Positions 1 through 6,983 of a stretch of 64,000 bases of DNA are shown one piece after another. The DNA lies in the NCBI RefSeq assembly GCF_031178195.1, contig NZ_JAPSJL010000002.1, positions 433,593 through 497,592 on the forward strand, written 5' to 3'. This DNA is from Zhihengliuella sp. Lineage in GTDB: Bacteria; Actinomycetota; Actinomycetes; Actinomycetales; Micrococcaceae. Numbering within the stretch: position 1 is the stretch's first letter; each line of letters starts with the position of its first letter. The notes below the pieces were generated by a model, which saw only the letters and a program-made list of their open reading frames with translations, was not told the origin of the DNA and did not search any database. The translations under genes were made by a program, and so were the position numbers.

Positions 1-2
1 GG

Positions 3-653
3 ATGTACGTGATGACGATCGACCAGCGGCGTTCCCGGCGGGGTCCGGATCGTGTGGCCGAGCTTCTCTCGACGTTGGCTTCGCAACGGACGCGCCGCTC
101 GTTCGAACGGACGGCCGGCGACGAGATCCAAGGCGTCCTGGACGATGCCGAGACTGTTGTCCGGATCGCCCTGGATCTGGCCTCCGGCGAGGCCTGGAGC
201 GTGGGGATCGGGGTCGGTTCCGTTGAGACGCCGATGCCGGAGCAGACCCGTGCCGGCAGGGGCCCCGCGTTCGAGTATGCGCGGGAGGCCGTCGAGCGCG
301 CCAAGACGTCCGGCGGGCACATCGCAGTCGCGGGGGAGTCGCCGGAGCTGGAGCGAATCGAGGCGGAGCTCCAACTGATGGGAGCAGTCGCGGCCCGGCG
401 CACCCAGACCGCCGTCGAGGCGGGCCTGCTCGTCCGGTCCGGGAAGACGCAGAGCGATGTGGCGCAGGCCCTGGGCATCAGCCAGCAGGCCGTCTCCAGC
501 CGTCTGGCTCACGGACTCTGGTACGAGGTCGAGCATCTCCGCCGGTTGACCGTCCTCGCGCTAGAGGACGTACACGCCACGCTGGAACGCCCGGTGACCA
601 CTGCGGCCACCGGGCGAGACACGCCTTTCCGAGAAGCAGGGGAGACCCTGTGA
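3..653 (+). CDS. SatD-like protein with C-terminal helix-turn-helix
   Basis: Function is not established. The protein has 216 residues. Its central part follows the pattern of the SatD family: a GDEIQG segment near residue 39, a GIGVGSVETP segment near 68, and an R-G-P-A-x-x-x-A-R-x-A stretch near 86. The C-terminal third holds a clear helix-turn-helix of the sigma-region-4/LuxR kind (TQSDVAQALGISQQAVSSRL, about residues 149-168), which suggests DNA binding. The ATG at base 3 is used because the opening M-Y-V-M-T-I-D-Q-R fits the family; an in-frame ATG at 12 is the alternative, and the promoter lies outside the window. Its stop overlaps the next start (GTGA), so the two genes are translationally coupled. 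It could be a regulator or nucleotide-sensing partner of the downstream membrane protein; that is inference. Confidence 0.6.
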   Translation: MYVMTIDQRRSRRGPDRVAELLSTLASQRTRRSFERTAGDEIQGVLDDAETVVRIALDLASGEAWSVGIGVGSVETPMPEQTRAGRGPAFEYAREAVERAKTSGGHIAVAGESPELERIEAELQLMGAVAARRTQTAVEAGLLVRSGKTQSDVAQALGISQQAVSSRLAHGLWYEVEHLRRLTVLALEDVHATLERPVTTAATGRDTPFREAGETL

Positions 654-1198
654 TACTGACCGCCGCCCTCTTGATGCTGGTCATCTCCCTGATCGGCGTC
701 GTCTTGTTCCTACCGCCAGGCGCAGCGCTCTTCAGGCGCCAGCCGACGGCCTGGGCCATCGCACTGATCGGCCTCTTGGCAACCTCCGGTGTCCTCGCCG
801 CCGCGGGTAGCGTCGACGGCCCCGGGCTCAATTTCGTGGCGGCGATCCTCGTGAGCGTCTCAGCCGCCCTGTTCGGCGGCAGCCATGTGACCGAGGCCGT
901 CTTCCGCTGGGCATCGTTCAAGGGGCCCGACGGGACCCCGCATCCGGTCGGCGAGCCGAGCAATCCCGGGATCCTGCAGGGCGGGCTGTGGATCGGGCTG
1001 CTCGAGCGTGTGGCCATCGCGGCGACCCTCTGGGCCGGCTGGCCGGAAGGCCTGGCTGTGGTGCTGGCCGTCAAGGGGCTCGGACGCTTCGCCGAGCTCA
1101 AGGACCATGCCGCGGCGGAGCGTTTCATCCTGGGCACGTTCGCCAGCGTGCTCTGGGCTGCCGGTTGCTACGGCATCGGTCGTCTCCTCGGATCCTGA
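650..1198 (+). CDS. Integral membrane protein, partner of SatD-like protein
   Basis: Predicted polytopic membrane protein of 182 residues, function unknown. Hydrophobic segments lie at about residues 2-24, 36-54, 62-82, 110-130 and 160-178, joined by short charged loops. The C-terminal part (L-E-R-x-A-I-A, then V-K-G-L-G-R-F-A-E-L, then A-E-R-F-I-L-G-T-F-A-S) resembles the C-terminal half of DUF3307 proteins, which are recurrent neighbours of SatD. The start is GTG at 650, inside the stop of the upstream gene, a four-base overlap typical of coupled partners. The pair looks like a self-contained two-gene module; there is no evidence for a substrate or transport role. Confidence 0.6.
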   Translation: MILTAALLMLVISLIGVVLFLPPGAALFRRQPTAWAIALIGLLATSGVLAAAGSVDGPGLNFVAAILVSVSAALFGGSHVTEAVFRWASFKGPDGTPHPVGEPSNPGILQGGLWIGLLERVAIAATLWAGWPEGLAVVLAVKGLGRFAELKDHAAAERFILGTFASVLWAAGCYGIGRLLGS

Positions 1199-1279
1199 CG
1201 GGGGGGGCCGCGGTCGCCTCGACGCTCACCGCGGTCGGGGACCGTGGGTCGCGAGACCGGCGCCAACCCAACATTCAAG

Positions 1280-1298
1280 TTGACATAATGTACATTAT
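1280..1298 (+). promoter_or_regulatory. TTGACA box with perfect palindrome, probable operator/promoter
   Basis: TTGACA (1280-1285) is immediately followed by the perfect 14-base palindrome ATAATGTACATTAT (1285-1298). This is an AT-rich island in very GC-rich DNA, about 90 bases before the DHFR-fold gene. The geometry, a -35-like hexamer fused to a dyad, suggests a repressor-controlled promoter. No convincing -10 is visible at standard spacing, so the exact promoter is uncertain. No regulator gene is adjacent except the helix-turn-helix protein 600 bases upstream. Confidence 0.45.
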
Positions 1299-1388
1299 CG
1301 GCGGCAGATGTCTGGGCTGAGAGGGAGGCCTTCCACACTGTTCCGCACCCGACTAGTCTGGCTCTCGGTCGACAACTCGAGGAGAGTC

Positions 1389-1964
1389 ATGGGACAGCTG
1401 ATTGCCACTGCCTTCGTCTCGCTGGACGGCGTCATGGAGGCACCGGGCGGCGAGGACGGGTATCGAAATGCCGGGTGGACGTTCGATGGGATCGACTTCG
1501 TCGAGGAAGCCTACGAGCTCAAAGCGGCCGAACAGGCGCAGGCCGGTTCGCTCATGCTGGGCCGTCGCAGCTACGAGGCGTTCGCACCGGTCTGGCCCTC
1601 CATGGAGGATGAATTCCCGCGCTACAACGCCATGCCGAAGTACGTCGTCTCCACGACGCTCGATCCCGGGCAACTCGTCTCCGACTGGGGTCGCATCGAG
1701 ATCCTCCGCAGCGCAGACGACGTCGCGGCCGTGAAACAGTCATCGATCGATCCGATCATCATCCATGGCAGCGGCGAGCTCGTGCGCAGCCTGACGGATG
1801 CCGGCCTGGTGGACAGGTTCCACCTGCTGGTCTTCCCGAAGCTGCTGGGCGCCGGCAAGCGGTACTTCAGCGAAGCGGACAAGGCTGCCCAGAATCTCCG
1901 GCTCGTCGAGAGCACCGCCTATTCGAACGGCGTCCAGAAACTGATCCTCGACCTCGTGCACTGA
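1389..1964 (+). CDS. Dihydrofolate reductase family protein (RibD C-terminal fold)
   Basis: Putative NADPH-dependent reductase of the RibD-C/DHFR-like family, 191 residues; the physiological substrate is unknown. Family marks are the N-terminal I-A-T-A-F-V-S-L-D-G-V-M-E-A-P segment, the L-M-L-G-R-R-S-Y-E-A-F motif near residue 57, K-Y-V-V-S-T-T-L near 82, the I-I-I-H-G-S-G-E-L nucleotide-binding strand near 121, and F-P-K-L-L-G-A-G-K-R-Y-F near 149. The ATG at 1389 is preceded by a GAGGAGAG ribosome binding site; upstream in-frame codons lack one. The gene stands alone and is probably controlled by the palindromic site about 90 bases upstream. Such proteins are common in soil actinobacteria and should not be equated with FolA. 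Confidence 0.85.
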   Translation: MGQLIATAFVSLDGVMEAPGGEDGYRNAGWTFDGIDFVEEAYELKAAEQAQAGSLMLGRRSYEAFAPVWPSMEDEFPRYNAMPKYVVSTTLDPGQLVSDWGRIEILRSADDVAAVKQSSIDPIIIHGSGELVRSLTDAGLVDRFHLLVFPKLLGAGKRYFSEADKAAQNLRLVESTAYSNGVQKLILDLVH

Positions 1965-2018
1965 GCCCTGCGAGCGACTGAATCCGCGGTGCACGTGCGA
2001 GTCCGGCAGAATGGGCGT

Positions 2019-2654
2019 GTGAGCCCTGCACCCTGGATCGACCCAGCCCGCCGACTGATGGACGCCTACGATTCGGGCGAGCTGCCGACCATCGTCCAGC
2101 TAGGGCACCCAGTTCTCCGTGCCCCAGCACTCCCCTACGACGGCGAGCTCGACGCCGGGGGCCTCGCCCATCTGTTGGAGATGATGCGCGCGACGATGCA
2201 CGAGGCGCCCGGCGTCGGCCTGGCTGCACCGCAGCTCGGCCTCGGAGTGCGCATCGCCGTCCTCGAGGACCCGGCCGTCCTGGCCGATCCCGACGTCGGA
2301 CGCCAGCGCGAACGCTCGCCGCTGCCGTACTTCGCCGCAGTGAACCCGGCCTACGACGCGGCCAGCGATCGCCGGGCGGTGTTCTTCGAAGGCTGCCTGT
2401 CCTTCGCCGGCTACCTCGGCGTCGTCGATCGACCGGCGGACATCCAGGCGCGGTACACCACTCCTTCCGGCGAATCCGTCGAGCGGGAGCTGCGCGGCTG
2501 GCCCGCCCGGATCTTCCAGCACGAGACGGACCACCTCGACGGCACGGTGTACGTCGACAGGGCCATCACGCGCAGTCTCACCTGCACGGCAGAGTATGCC
2601 GACCGATGGGCCGCCCCGGGCATCGAGCCGGCGCGCCGGGGCTTGGGCTTCTGA
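2019..2654 (+). CDS. def: Peptide deformylase
   Basis: Removes the formyl group from the N-terminal methionine of new proteins; a cytosolic metalloenzyme. All three deformylase motifs are present: GVGLAAPQLG (about residues 65-74), EGCLSF (124-129, metal-binding Cys) and QHETDHLDG (167-175, HExxH metal ligands and catalytic Glu). GTG at 2019 is chosen; another in-frame GTG at 1989 would add ten residues, and neither has a strong ribosome binding site. An insertion of about ten residues between motifs I and II (near 88-102, rich in Asp/Arg) lengthens it slightly. It sits one base from the next gene and is probably co-transcribed with it. Many actinobacteria carry more than one def, so this need not be the only one. 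Confidence 0.9.
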   Translation: MSPAPWIDPARRLMDAYDSGELPTIVQLGHPVLRAPALPYDGELDAGGLAHLLEMMRATMHEAPGVGLAAPQLGLGVRIAVLEDPAVLADPDVGRQRERSPLPYFAAVNPAYDAASDRRAVFFEGCLSFAGYLGVVDRPADIQARYTTPSGESVERELRGWPARIFQHETDHLDGTVYVDRAITRSLTCTAEYADRWAAPGIEPARRGLGF

Positions 2655-2655
2655 C

Positions 2656-3633
2656 ATGACCGACTCCACGCCTCAGCCGGCCGCCATCCAGCCACGGCCG
2701 CGGCAGACGATGCTCGCCTGCCCCGTGTGCCGGGAGTCACTCCTCTGCGCGGAGGAGCCCCGCCGCTTGATCTGTCCGACGGGACACCGCTACGACGCGG
2801 CCAAACAGGGCTACTTCAACCTGCTCACCGGTCGGGGCACAAAATTCCGCGAGGACACCGCGGAGATGGTCGCGGCGCGAGCCTCCTTCCAGACCGCGGG
2901 CCACTACGAAGCTCTCGCCGCTCAGGTCGCGGCCACGGTCGTCCGCCACCTCGACCCGGTTGGCGCGACGGACGCGGAGGCGGTGCGGATCGTCGACGCC
3001 GGTGCCGGGACGGGCTACTACCTCGACCGGGTGATCGGAGCCCTCGAGTCCACGGCCACCCGTCGGGATCATCCCGAGCAGCGGCAGGGGCAGGAGCACT
3101 GCGGGTCGGCCGTGCGCGTTCCACCACAGCTGGAGGTCCAGGCCATCGCCCTGGACATTTCGCGCTACGCGATGCGTCGGGCGGCCCGGATCCGGCGCAC
3201 GACCGCCCTCGTCTGCGACCTCTGGCAGCCACTCCCCCTGCACGATGCCGGCGTGGACGTCCTGCTCAACGTCTTCGCTCCGCGCAACGGCGCCGAGTAC
3301 GGACGCGTCGTGCGTCCCGGCGGCCTCGTCGTCGTCGTCACGCCGCTCCCCCATCACCTCGGCGAGGTCCGCGCCGTGCTCGGCCTCCTCGGGATCGCCG
3401 AGGGCAAGGAGAACGCGGTCGCCGAGCGCCTGACCGGCGCGTTCGAGGAATGTGGTTCGCTCACCGTGGAGACGGCACTGGAACTGGGCGCGGACGACGC
3501 CGTCGACTTGGCGATGATGGGGCCTGCAGGTCACCACAGTGACCGGGCGGGGATCCGGGCGCGGATCGATCCGGCGGCGGCGCCGTTCCGGACGACGGCG
3601 GCGTTCCGGGTGCAGGCCTTCAGACGTCGGTGA
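2656..3633 (+). CDS. rlmA: 23S rRNA (guanine-N1)-methyltransferase, RlmA family
   Basis: SAM-dependent methyltransferase, 325 residues, expected to modify G745 or G748 in helix 35 of 23S rRNA. The N-terminal zinc site is plain: Cys22-x2-Cys25-x14-Cys40-x3-His44, close to the C-x2-C-x12-C-x3-H site of E. coli RlmA. It is followed by Y-D-A-A-K-Q-G-Y-F-N-L-L. The SAM motif (I-V-D-A-G-A-G-T-G-Y-Y) lies near residue 115. Gram-positive members are usually the RlmAII type acting on G748, relatives of the tylosin-resistance enzyme TlrB; which base is used here cannot be told from sequence alone. An insert of about 25 polar residues follows the SAM motif. ATG 2656 lies just after the deformylase stop, so the two form a short operon. 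Confidence 0.82.
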   Translation: MTDSTPQPAAIQPRPRQTMLACPVCRESLLCAEEPRRLICPTGHRYDAAKQGYFNLLTGRGTKFREDTAEMVAARASFQTAGHYEALAAQVAATVVRHLDPVGATDAEAVRIVDAGAGTGYYLDRVIGALESTATRRDHPEQRQGQEHCGSAVRVPPQLEVQAIALDISRYAMRRAARIRRTTALVCDLWQPLPLHDAGVDVLLNVFAPRNGAEYGRVVRPGGLVVVVTPLPHHLGEVRAVLGLLGIAEGKENAVAERLTGAFEECGSLTVETALELGADDAVDLAMMGPAGHHSDRAGIRARIDPAAAPFRTTAAFRVQAFRRR

Positions 3634-3792
3634 CCGTGCGACCGAGGACGGCGACGACCGCTGGCGACGGGTCCACGCGACACGGCACCCGAAGATCGTC
3701 CTCAGGACGGAGAGACGAGGGGGTCGCCATGCGGCAAGATGGTGGTATCGAGGGCGGCGAGTGCCCTCCCGAACGCGATGCGGTGACGAGCG

Positions 3793-4245
3793 ATGCTTGA
3801 ATGGATTGTCGCCAACAGCTGGGCCTTCTGGCTCTCGATCTTCCTGATCCTGGCGGTCATCGAAGTCATGTCCCTGGACCTGTACTTCATCATGCTGGCC
3901 ACCGGCGCCCTGGGGGCGGTGTTCGTCGACCTCGCCGGCGGCCCCTTCTGGCTGCAGACACTGGTGTTCTGCGTGCTCTCCGCCGTCACCATCCTCTTCA
4001 TCCGGCCCATCGCCATCCGACATCTGCGGCGGAGTCCGGCCGACCAGCTCACCAACGTCGACCGGCTGATCGGCCAGGACGCGCTCGTGCTCGAACCGAC
4101 GTCGCGCCTGAGCGGCCGCGCCAAGATCGGCGGCGAGACCTGGACCGCTCGCATCGAGGGCGACACCACGCTCGAGCCGGGGGCCTATGGGCGGGTCATC
4201 CGGATCGATGGCGCGACCGCCTACATCGTGGAGCGCCGAGCATGA
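3793..4245 (+). CDS. NfeD-like membrane protein
   Basis: Short-type NfeD protein of 150 residues. Two or three membrane helices occupy roughly residues 8-70, followed by a soluble OB-fold domain (about 80-148) with the family pattern L-I-G-Q-D-A-L-V near 90 and E-P-G-A-Y-G-R-V near 129. NfeD proteins pair with SPFH-domain proteins in membrane microdomains, and the downstream gene is exactly such a partner, 62 bases away. The exact role, membrane organisation or protease control, is inferred from the family. Confidence 0.85.
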   Translation: MLEWIVANSWAFWLSIFLILAVIEVMSLDLYFIMLATGALGAVFVDLAGGPFWLQTLVFCVLSAVTILFIRPIAIRHLRRSPADQLTNVDRLIGQDALVLEPTSRLSGRAKIGGETWTARIEGDTTLEPGAYGRVIRIDGATAYIVERRA

Positions 4246-4307
4246 ACACCCGGCGTCCGGTCCGCGGCCGCAGGCCGTCGTGCACTCCATCCAGAAAGAG
4301 GTAGACC

Positions 4308-5264
4308 ATGTCCAACTCGAACAGTCTGGGGACATCGATCGTCCTGATCGTCCTCGCGATCTTCGTGATCGTGATCCTCATCCGGTCGATCCGGATCGTG
4401 CCGCAGGCGCGCGCCGGGATCGTCGAACGGCTCGGCAAGTACCAGCGGACCCTCGGGCCCGGACTGACGATCCTCATCCCGTTCGTGGACCGGCTCCTGC
4501 CGCTCCTGGACCTCCGCGAGCAGGTCGTCAGCTTCCCGCCGCAGCCCGTCATCACCGAGGACAACCTCGTGGTGTCCATCGACACTGTGGTGTATTTCCA
4601 GATCACCGAGCCGCGCGCCGCCACCTACGAGATCGCGAACTACATCCAGGCGGTCGAGCAGCTGACCACCACGACGCTGCGTAACGTCGTCGGCGGCCTG
4701 AACCTCGAGGAGGCGCTCACGAGCCGCGACCAGATCAACGGGCAGCTGCGCGGCGTGCTCGACGAGGCCACCGGCAAGTGGGGCATCCGCGTCTCGCGCG
4801 TGGAGCTCAAGGCGATCGATCCGCCCCTCTCGATCCAGGACTCGATGGAGAAGCAGATGCGTGCCGAGCGCGACCGTCGCGCGGCCATCCTCACCGCGGA
4901 GGGCACCAAGCAGTCGCAGATCCTCACCGCCGAAGGCCAGCGGCAGGCGGCCATCCTGGCGGCCGAGGGCGACGCGAAGGCATCGGTCCTGCGCGCCGAC
5001 GGCGAGGCGCAGGCCATTCAGCGCGTCTTCGACGCGATCCATGCCGGCAACCCGGACCAGAAGCTGCTGGCCTACCAGTACCTGCAGACGCTGCCCAAGA
5101 TCGCCGAGGGCGACAGCAACAAGCTCTGGATTATCCCGAGCGAGGTGGGCGAGGCCCTCCGCGGCATCGGGGGCGTGCTCGGGAACATCCAGCCCGACGC
5201 CGAGGGGACGCCGGGCCGTGGCGGAACCGCGCCGTCCGCGGGCCAGCCGAGTCCCGGGGTCTGA
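4308..5264 (+). CDS. SPFH/stomatin-like membrane scaffold protein
   Basis: 318 residues. One N-terminal membrane helix (about 9-28) is followed by the SPFH/band-7 domain (about 30-190). Family marks are V-P-Q-A-R-A-G-I-V-E-R-L-G-K-Y near 32, G-P-G-L-T-I-L-I-P-F-V-D-R near 50, and V-S-R-V-E-L-K-A-I-D-P-P near 163. A long Ala/Glu-rich coiled coil (about 180-245) has repeated AEG units, as in stomatin, QmcA and paraslipin. Such proteins oligomerise at the membrane and organise or restrain proteases. The Gly/Pro-rich tail from about 295 looks disordered. ATG 4308 is preceded by AAAGAGG. It most likely works with the NfeD protein encoded upstream. Confidence 0.88.
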   Translation: MSNSNSLGTSIVLIVLAIFVIVILIRSIRIVPQARAGIVERLGKYQRTLGPGLTILIPFVDRLLPLLDLREQVVSFPPQPVITEDNLVVSIDTVVYFQITEPRAATYEIANYIQAVEQLTTTTLRNVVGGLNLEEALTSRDQINGQLRGVLDEATGKWGIRVSRVELKAIDPPLSIQDSMEKQMRAERDRRAAILTAEGTKQSQILTAEGQRQAAILAAEGDAKASVLRADGEAQAIQRVFDAIHAGNPDQKLLAYQYLQTLPKIAEGDSNKLWIIPSEVGEALRGIGGVLGNIQPDAEGTPGRGGTAPSAGQPSPGV

Positions 5265-5326
5265 CTCCCGGCGCGACCCGCGGGCGGCCCAGCCCGTATA
5301 CTGGTGCGCTGGACAGAAGCCGGTGG

Positions 5327-5352
5327 GGAATTCCATCTCTCCCCCGGCCGTT
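5327..5352 (+). promoter_or_regulatory. SigR/SigH-type promoter of rbpA
   Basis: GGAAT (5327-5331), then exactly 18 bases, then GTT (5350-5352). This is the consensus of the thiol-oxidative-stress sigma factor SigR (Streptomyces) or SigH (mycobacteria). rbpA is an established SigR target in Streptomyces coelicolor, which supports the call. A TATACT (5297-5302) further upstream could be the -10 of a second, housekeeping promoter, although no good -35 accompanies it. Confidence 0.7.
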
Positions 5353-5396
5353 AACTCCATCGTCGTCAAGCGTTCCTAGACGCAGTAGGGAGAAAA

Positions 5397-5753
5397 ATGA
5401 GCGATCGCAGTCTGCGCGGTATGCGCCTGGGCGCACAGAGCATGGAGTCCGAATCCGGTGTCGAGCCGGCGCCGCGCCAGCGTGTCGAGTACCGCACCGA
5501 GGATGGCGAGCAGGTCTTCGTGACCTTCGCTGCCGAGGCCGAGATCCCCGCCACCTGGGTGTCCAAGAGCGGCAAGGAAGCGCTCCTCGTCAACGGCGAG
5601 CGACCGGACGAGTCGAACGAGAAGCCGGTCCGCACCCACTGGGACATGCTCCTGGAGCGGCGCTCGACCGAGGAGCTCGAGGAGATCCTCCAGGCCCGCC
5701 TCGAGAAGCTGCGCACCGCCCGCGGCGAGGCCGTCGAGGCACAGAAGAAGTAG
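5397..5753 (+). CDS. rbpA: RNA polymerase-binding protein RbpA
   Basis: Actinobacterial transcription factor that binds the principal sigma factor and core polymerase and stabilises the open complex. The 118 residues show the family layout: an N-terminal tail with S-L-R-G-M-R-L-G-A-Q-S (about 5-15), a central beta core, the basic linker, and the C-terminal sigma-interaction helices beginning R-T-H-W-D-M-L-L-E-R-R-S (about 79-90) with the E-E-L-E-E-I-L repeat. The core contains no cysteines, as in zinc-free members. ATG follows a TAGGGAG ribosome binding site. The gene is monocistronic between a SigR-type promoter and a strong terminator. Confidence 0.95.
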   Translation: MSDRSLRGMRLGAQSMESESGVEPAPRQRVEYRTEDGEQVFVTFAAEAEIPATWVSKSGKEALLVNGERPDESNEKPVRTHWDMLLERRSTEELEEILQARLEKLRTARGEAVEAQKK

Positions 5754-5781
5754 GGCTGGGCGCGTCGAGCGCCCCCGCGGA

Positions 5782-5823
5782 AGAGCCCCGCACCGACGCA
5801 TTCACGCGTCGGTGCGGGGCTCT
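5782..5823. terminator. Bidirectional rho-independent terminator
   Basis: Perfect 18-base-pair stem: AGAGCCCCGCACCGACGC (5782-5799) pairs with 5806-5823 across a six-base loop. It is flanked by TCTTTG on the plus side. It separates rbpA from the convergent mannosyltransferase gene and can serve both. Confidence 0.88.
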
Positions 5824-5857
5824 TTGTCGTCTCGTCAGGGTCCGGGCGAGCCCGTGG

Positions 5858-6595
5858 TCAGGCGCGCCGGCCGAAGCGCTCCGACAATCGGCTCGCGCGG
5901 GCGCGCAACCCCCACTTGGTCACGTTGAGCATGGCCTCGATCACGATGTTCCCGCTCATCTTGGAGACGCCCAGCTCGCGCTCCACGAAGGTGATGGGAA
6001 CCTCGACGATCCGGCGGCCCATGCGCGCCACGCGGAAGGTCATGTCGACCTGGAAGCCGTAGCCGACCGACTCGATCTGGTCGAAGTCGATGGCCTCGAG
6101 GGTCTCGCGCCGGAAGGCGCGGAATCCCGCGGTGATGTCGCGGACACTGAGCCCGAGCATGGTCCGCGAGTAGAGGGAGCCGGCCCTCGAGATCAGCTTC
6201 CGGTGCAGGGGCCAGTTGACCACGCTGCCGCCCGGGACCCAACGGGATCCGATCACCAGATCGGCGCGGTCGACCTCGGCCAGCAGGCGCGGCAGGTCCT
6301 CCGGGCGGTGGGAGCCGTCAGCATCGAGTTCGACGACGACGTCGTAGTCCCGCTCGAGCGCCCACCGGAACCCGGCGATGTAGGCGGCTCCGAGGCCCTC
6401 CTTGCCCTGGCGGTGCATGACGTGGACCTGGGGATCCTCGGCGGCGATCCGGTCGGCGAGCTCCCCCGTGCCGTCCGGGCTGTTGTCGTCGGCGACCAGG
6501 ACGTCTGACTCGGGGACCGCGGCGCGGAGCCGTGCCAGTGTCACCGGCAGCGCCTCGAGTTCGTTGTAAGTCGGGATGATCGTCACTACGCGCAC
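5858..6595 (-). CDS. ppm1: Polyprenol monophosphomannose synthase (family 2 glycosyltransferase)
   Basis: Transfers mannose from GDP-mannose to polyprenyl phosphate, giving the donor for lipoglycan synthesis and protein mannosylation in actinobacteria. The 245-residue protein is a soluble DPM1-like GT-A domain: I-I-P-T-Y-N-E at 6-12, DDNSPDGT at 36-43, the DAD metal motif at 91-93, and the G-S-R-W-V-P-G-G-S and D-I-T-A-G-F-R-A-F segments further on. No membrane helix or fused acyltransferase domain is present, unlike some mycobacterial Ppm1 proteins. GTG at 6595 is chosen because AGAAGGA lies 11 bases upstream and the typical R-V-V-T-I-I-P-T-Y-N-E start follows; longer in-frame extensions lack family similarity. 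Confidence 0.88.
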   Translation of the reverse strand: MRVVTIIPTYNELEALPVTLARLRAAVPESDVLVADDNSPDGTGELADRIAAEDPQVHVMHRQGKEGLGAAYIAGFRWALERDYDVVVELDADGSHRPEDLPRLLAEVDRADLVIGSRWVPGGSVVNWPLHRKLISRAGSLYSRTMLGLSVRDITAGFRAFRRETLEAIDFDQIESVGYGFQVDMTFRVARMGRRIVEVPITFVERELGVSKMSGNIVIEAMLNVTKWGLRARASRLSERFGRRA

Positions 6596-6983
6596 GCGGG
6601 TCTGTGTCCTTCTGAACGGGGAGATTGCCAGTGACACAGTATACGGGGAGCGGCCTGGAGGGCCGCTGGGAGCCGTGCCGTCGCCCAGTCCGGGGCACCG
6701 GTGCCTCGGGTAGGTCTGCGCGCGGCAGCGGGGTGAACCCCGACGGCTTCGGACCAGCATGATTCGGCATCGAGCTGTTTTCTAATGCCGTCGGGGCTCC
6801 CCCGTGCCTTTGACGCTGGATGTCCAGCGCGGCAACACCTGTGGCGCCTCGAGCGCGGTAGCGGGATGGTTGCCGTGATTCACCAGCCTAGTGCGTGACC
6901 GAACCGTGTCAACCTGTCGTTGACCACCGAAAACGGGCGTCCGGCCTAGTCAGCATCGCTTTGGGTGACAGGTTAATTCACGG
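6596..6983. other. Intergenic region with nested inverted repeats
   Basis: 388 bases without a recognisable gene, between the mannosyltransferase start and the amidohydrolase 3' end. A TATACT on the minus strand (6644-6639) could be the -10 for the mannosyltransferase, but no good -35 is visible. A perfect 10-base inverted repeat, CCCCGACGGC (6738-6747) with GCCGTCGGGG (6787-6796), overlaps a second repeat, CGGCAT (6765-6770) with ATGCCG (6785-6790); the two hairpins would be mutually exclusive. A further weak dyad, GGTGAC and GTCACC, lies at the amidohydrolase end and may terminate it. Confidence 0.4.
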
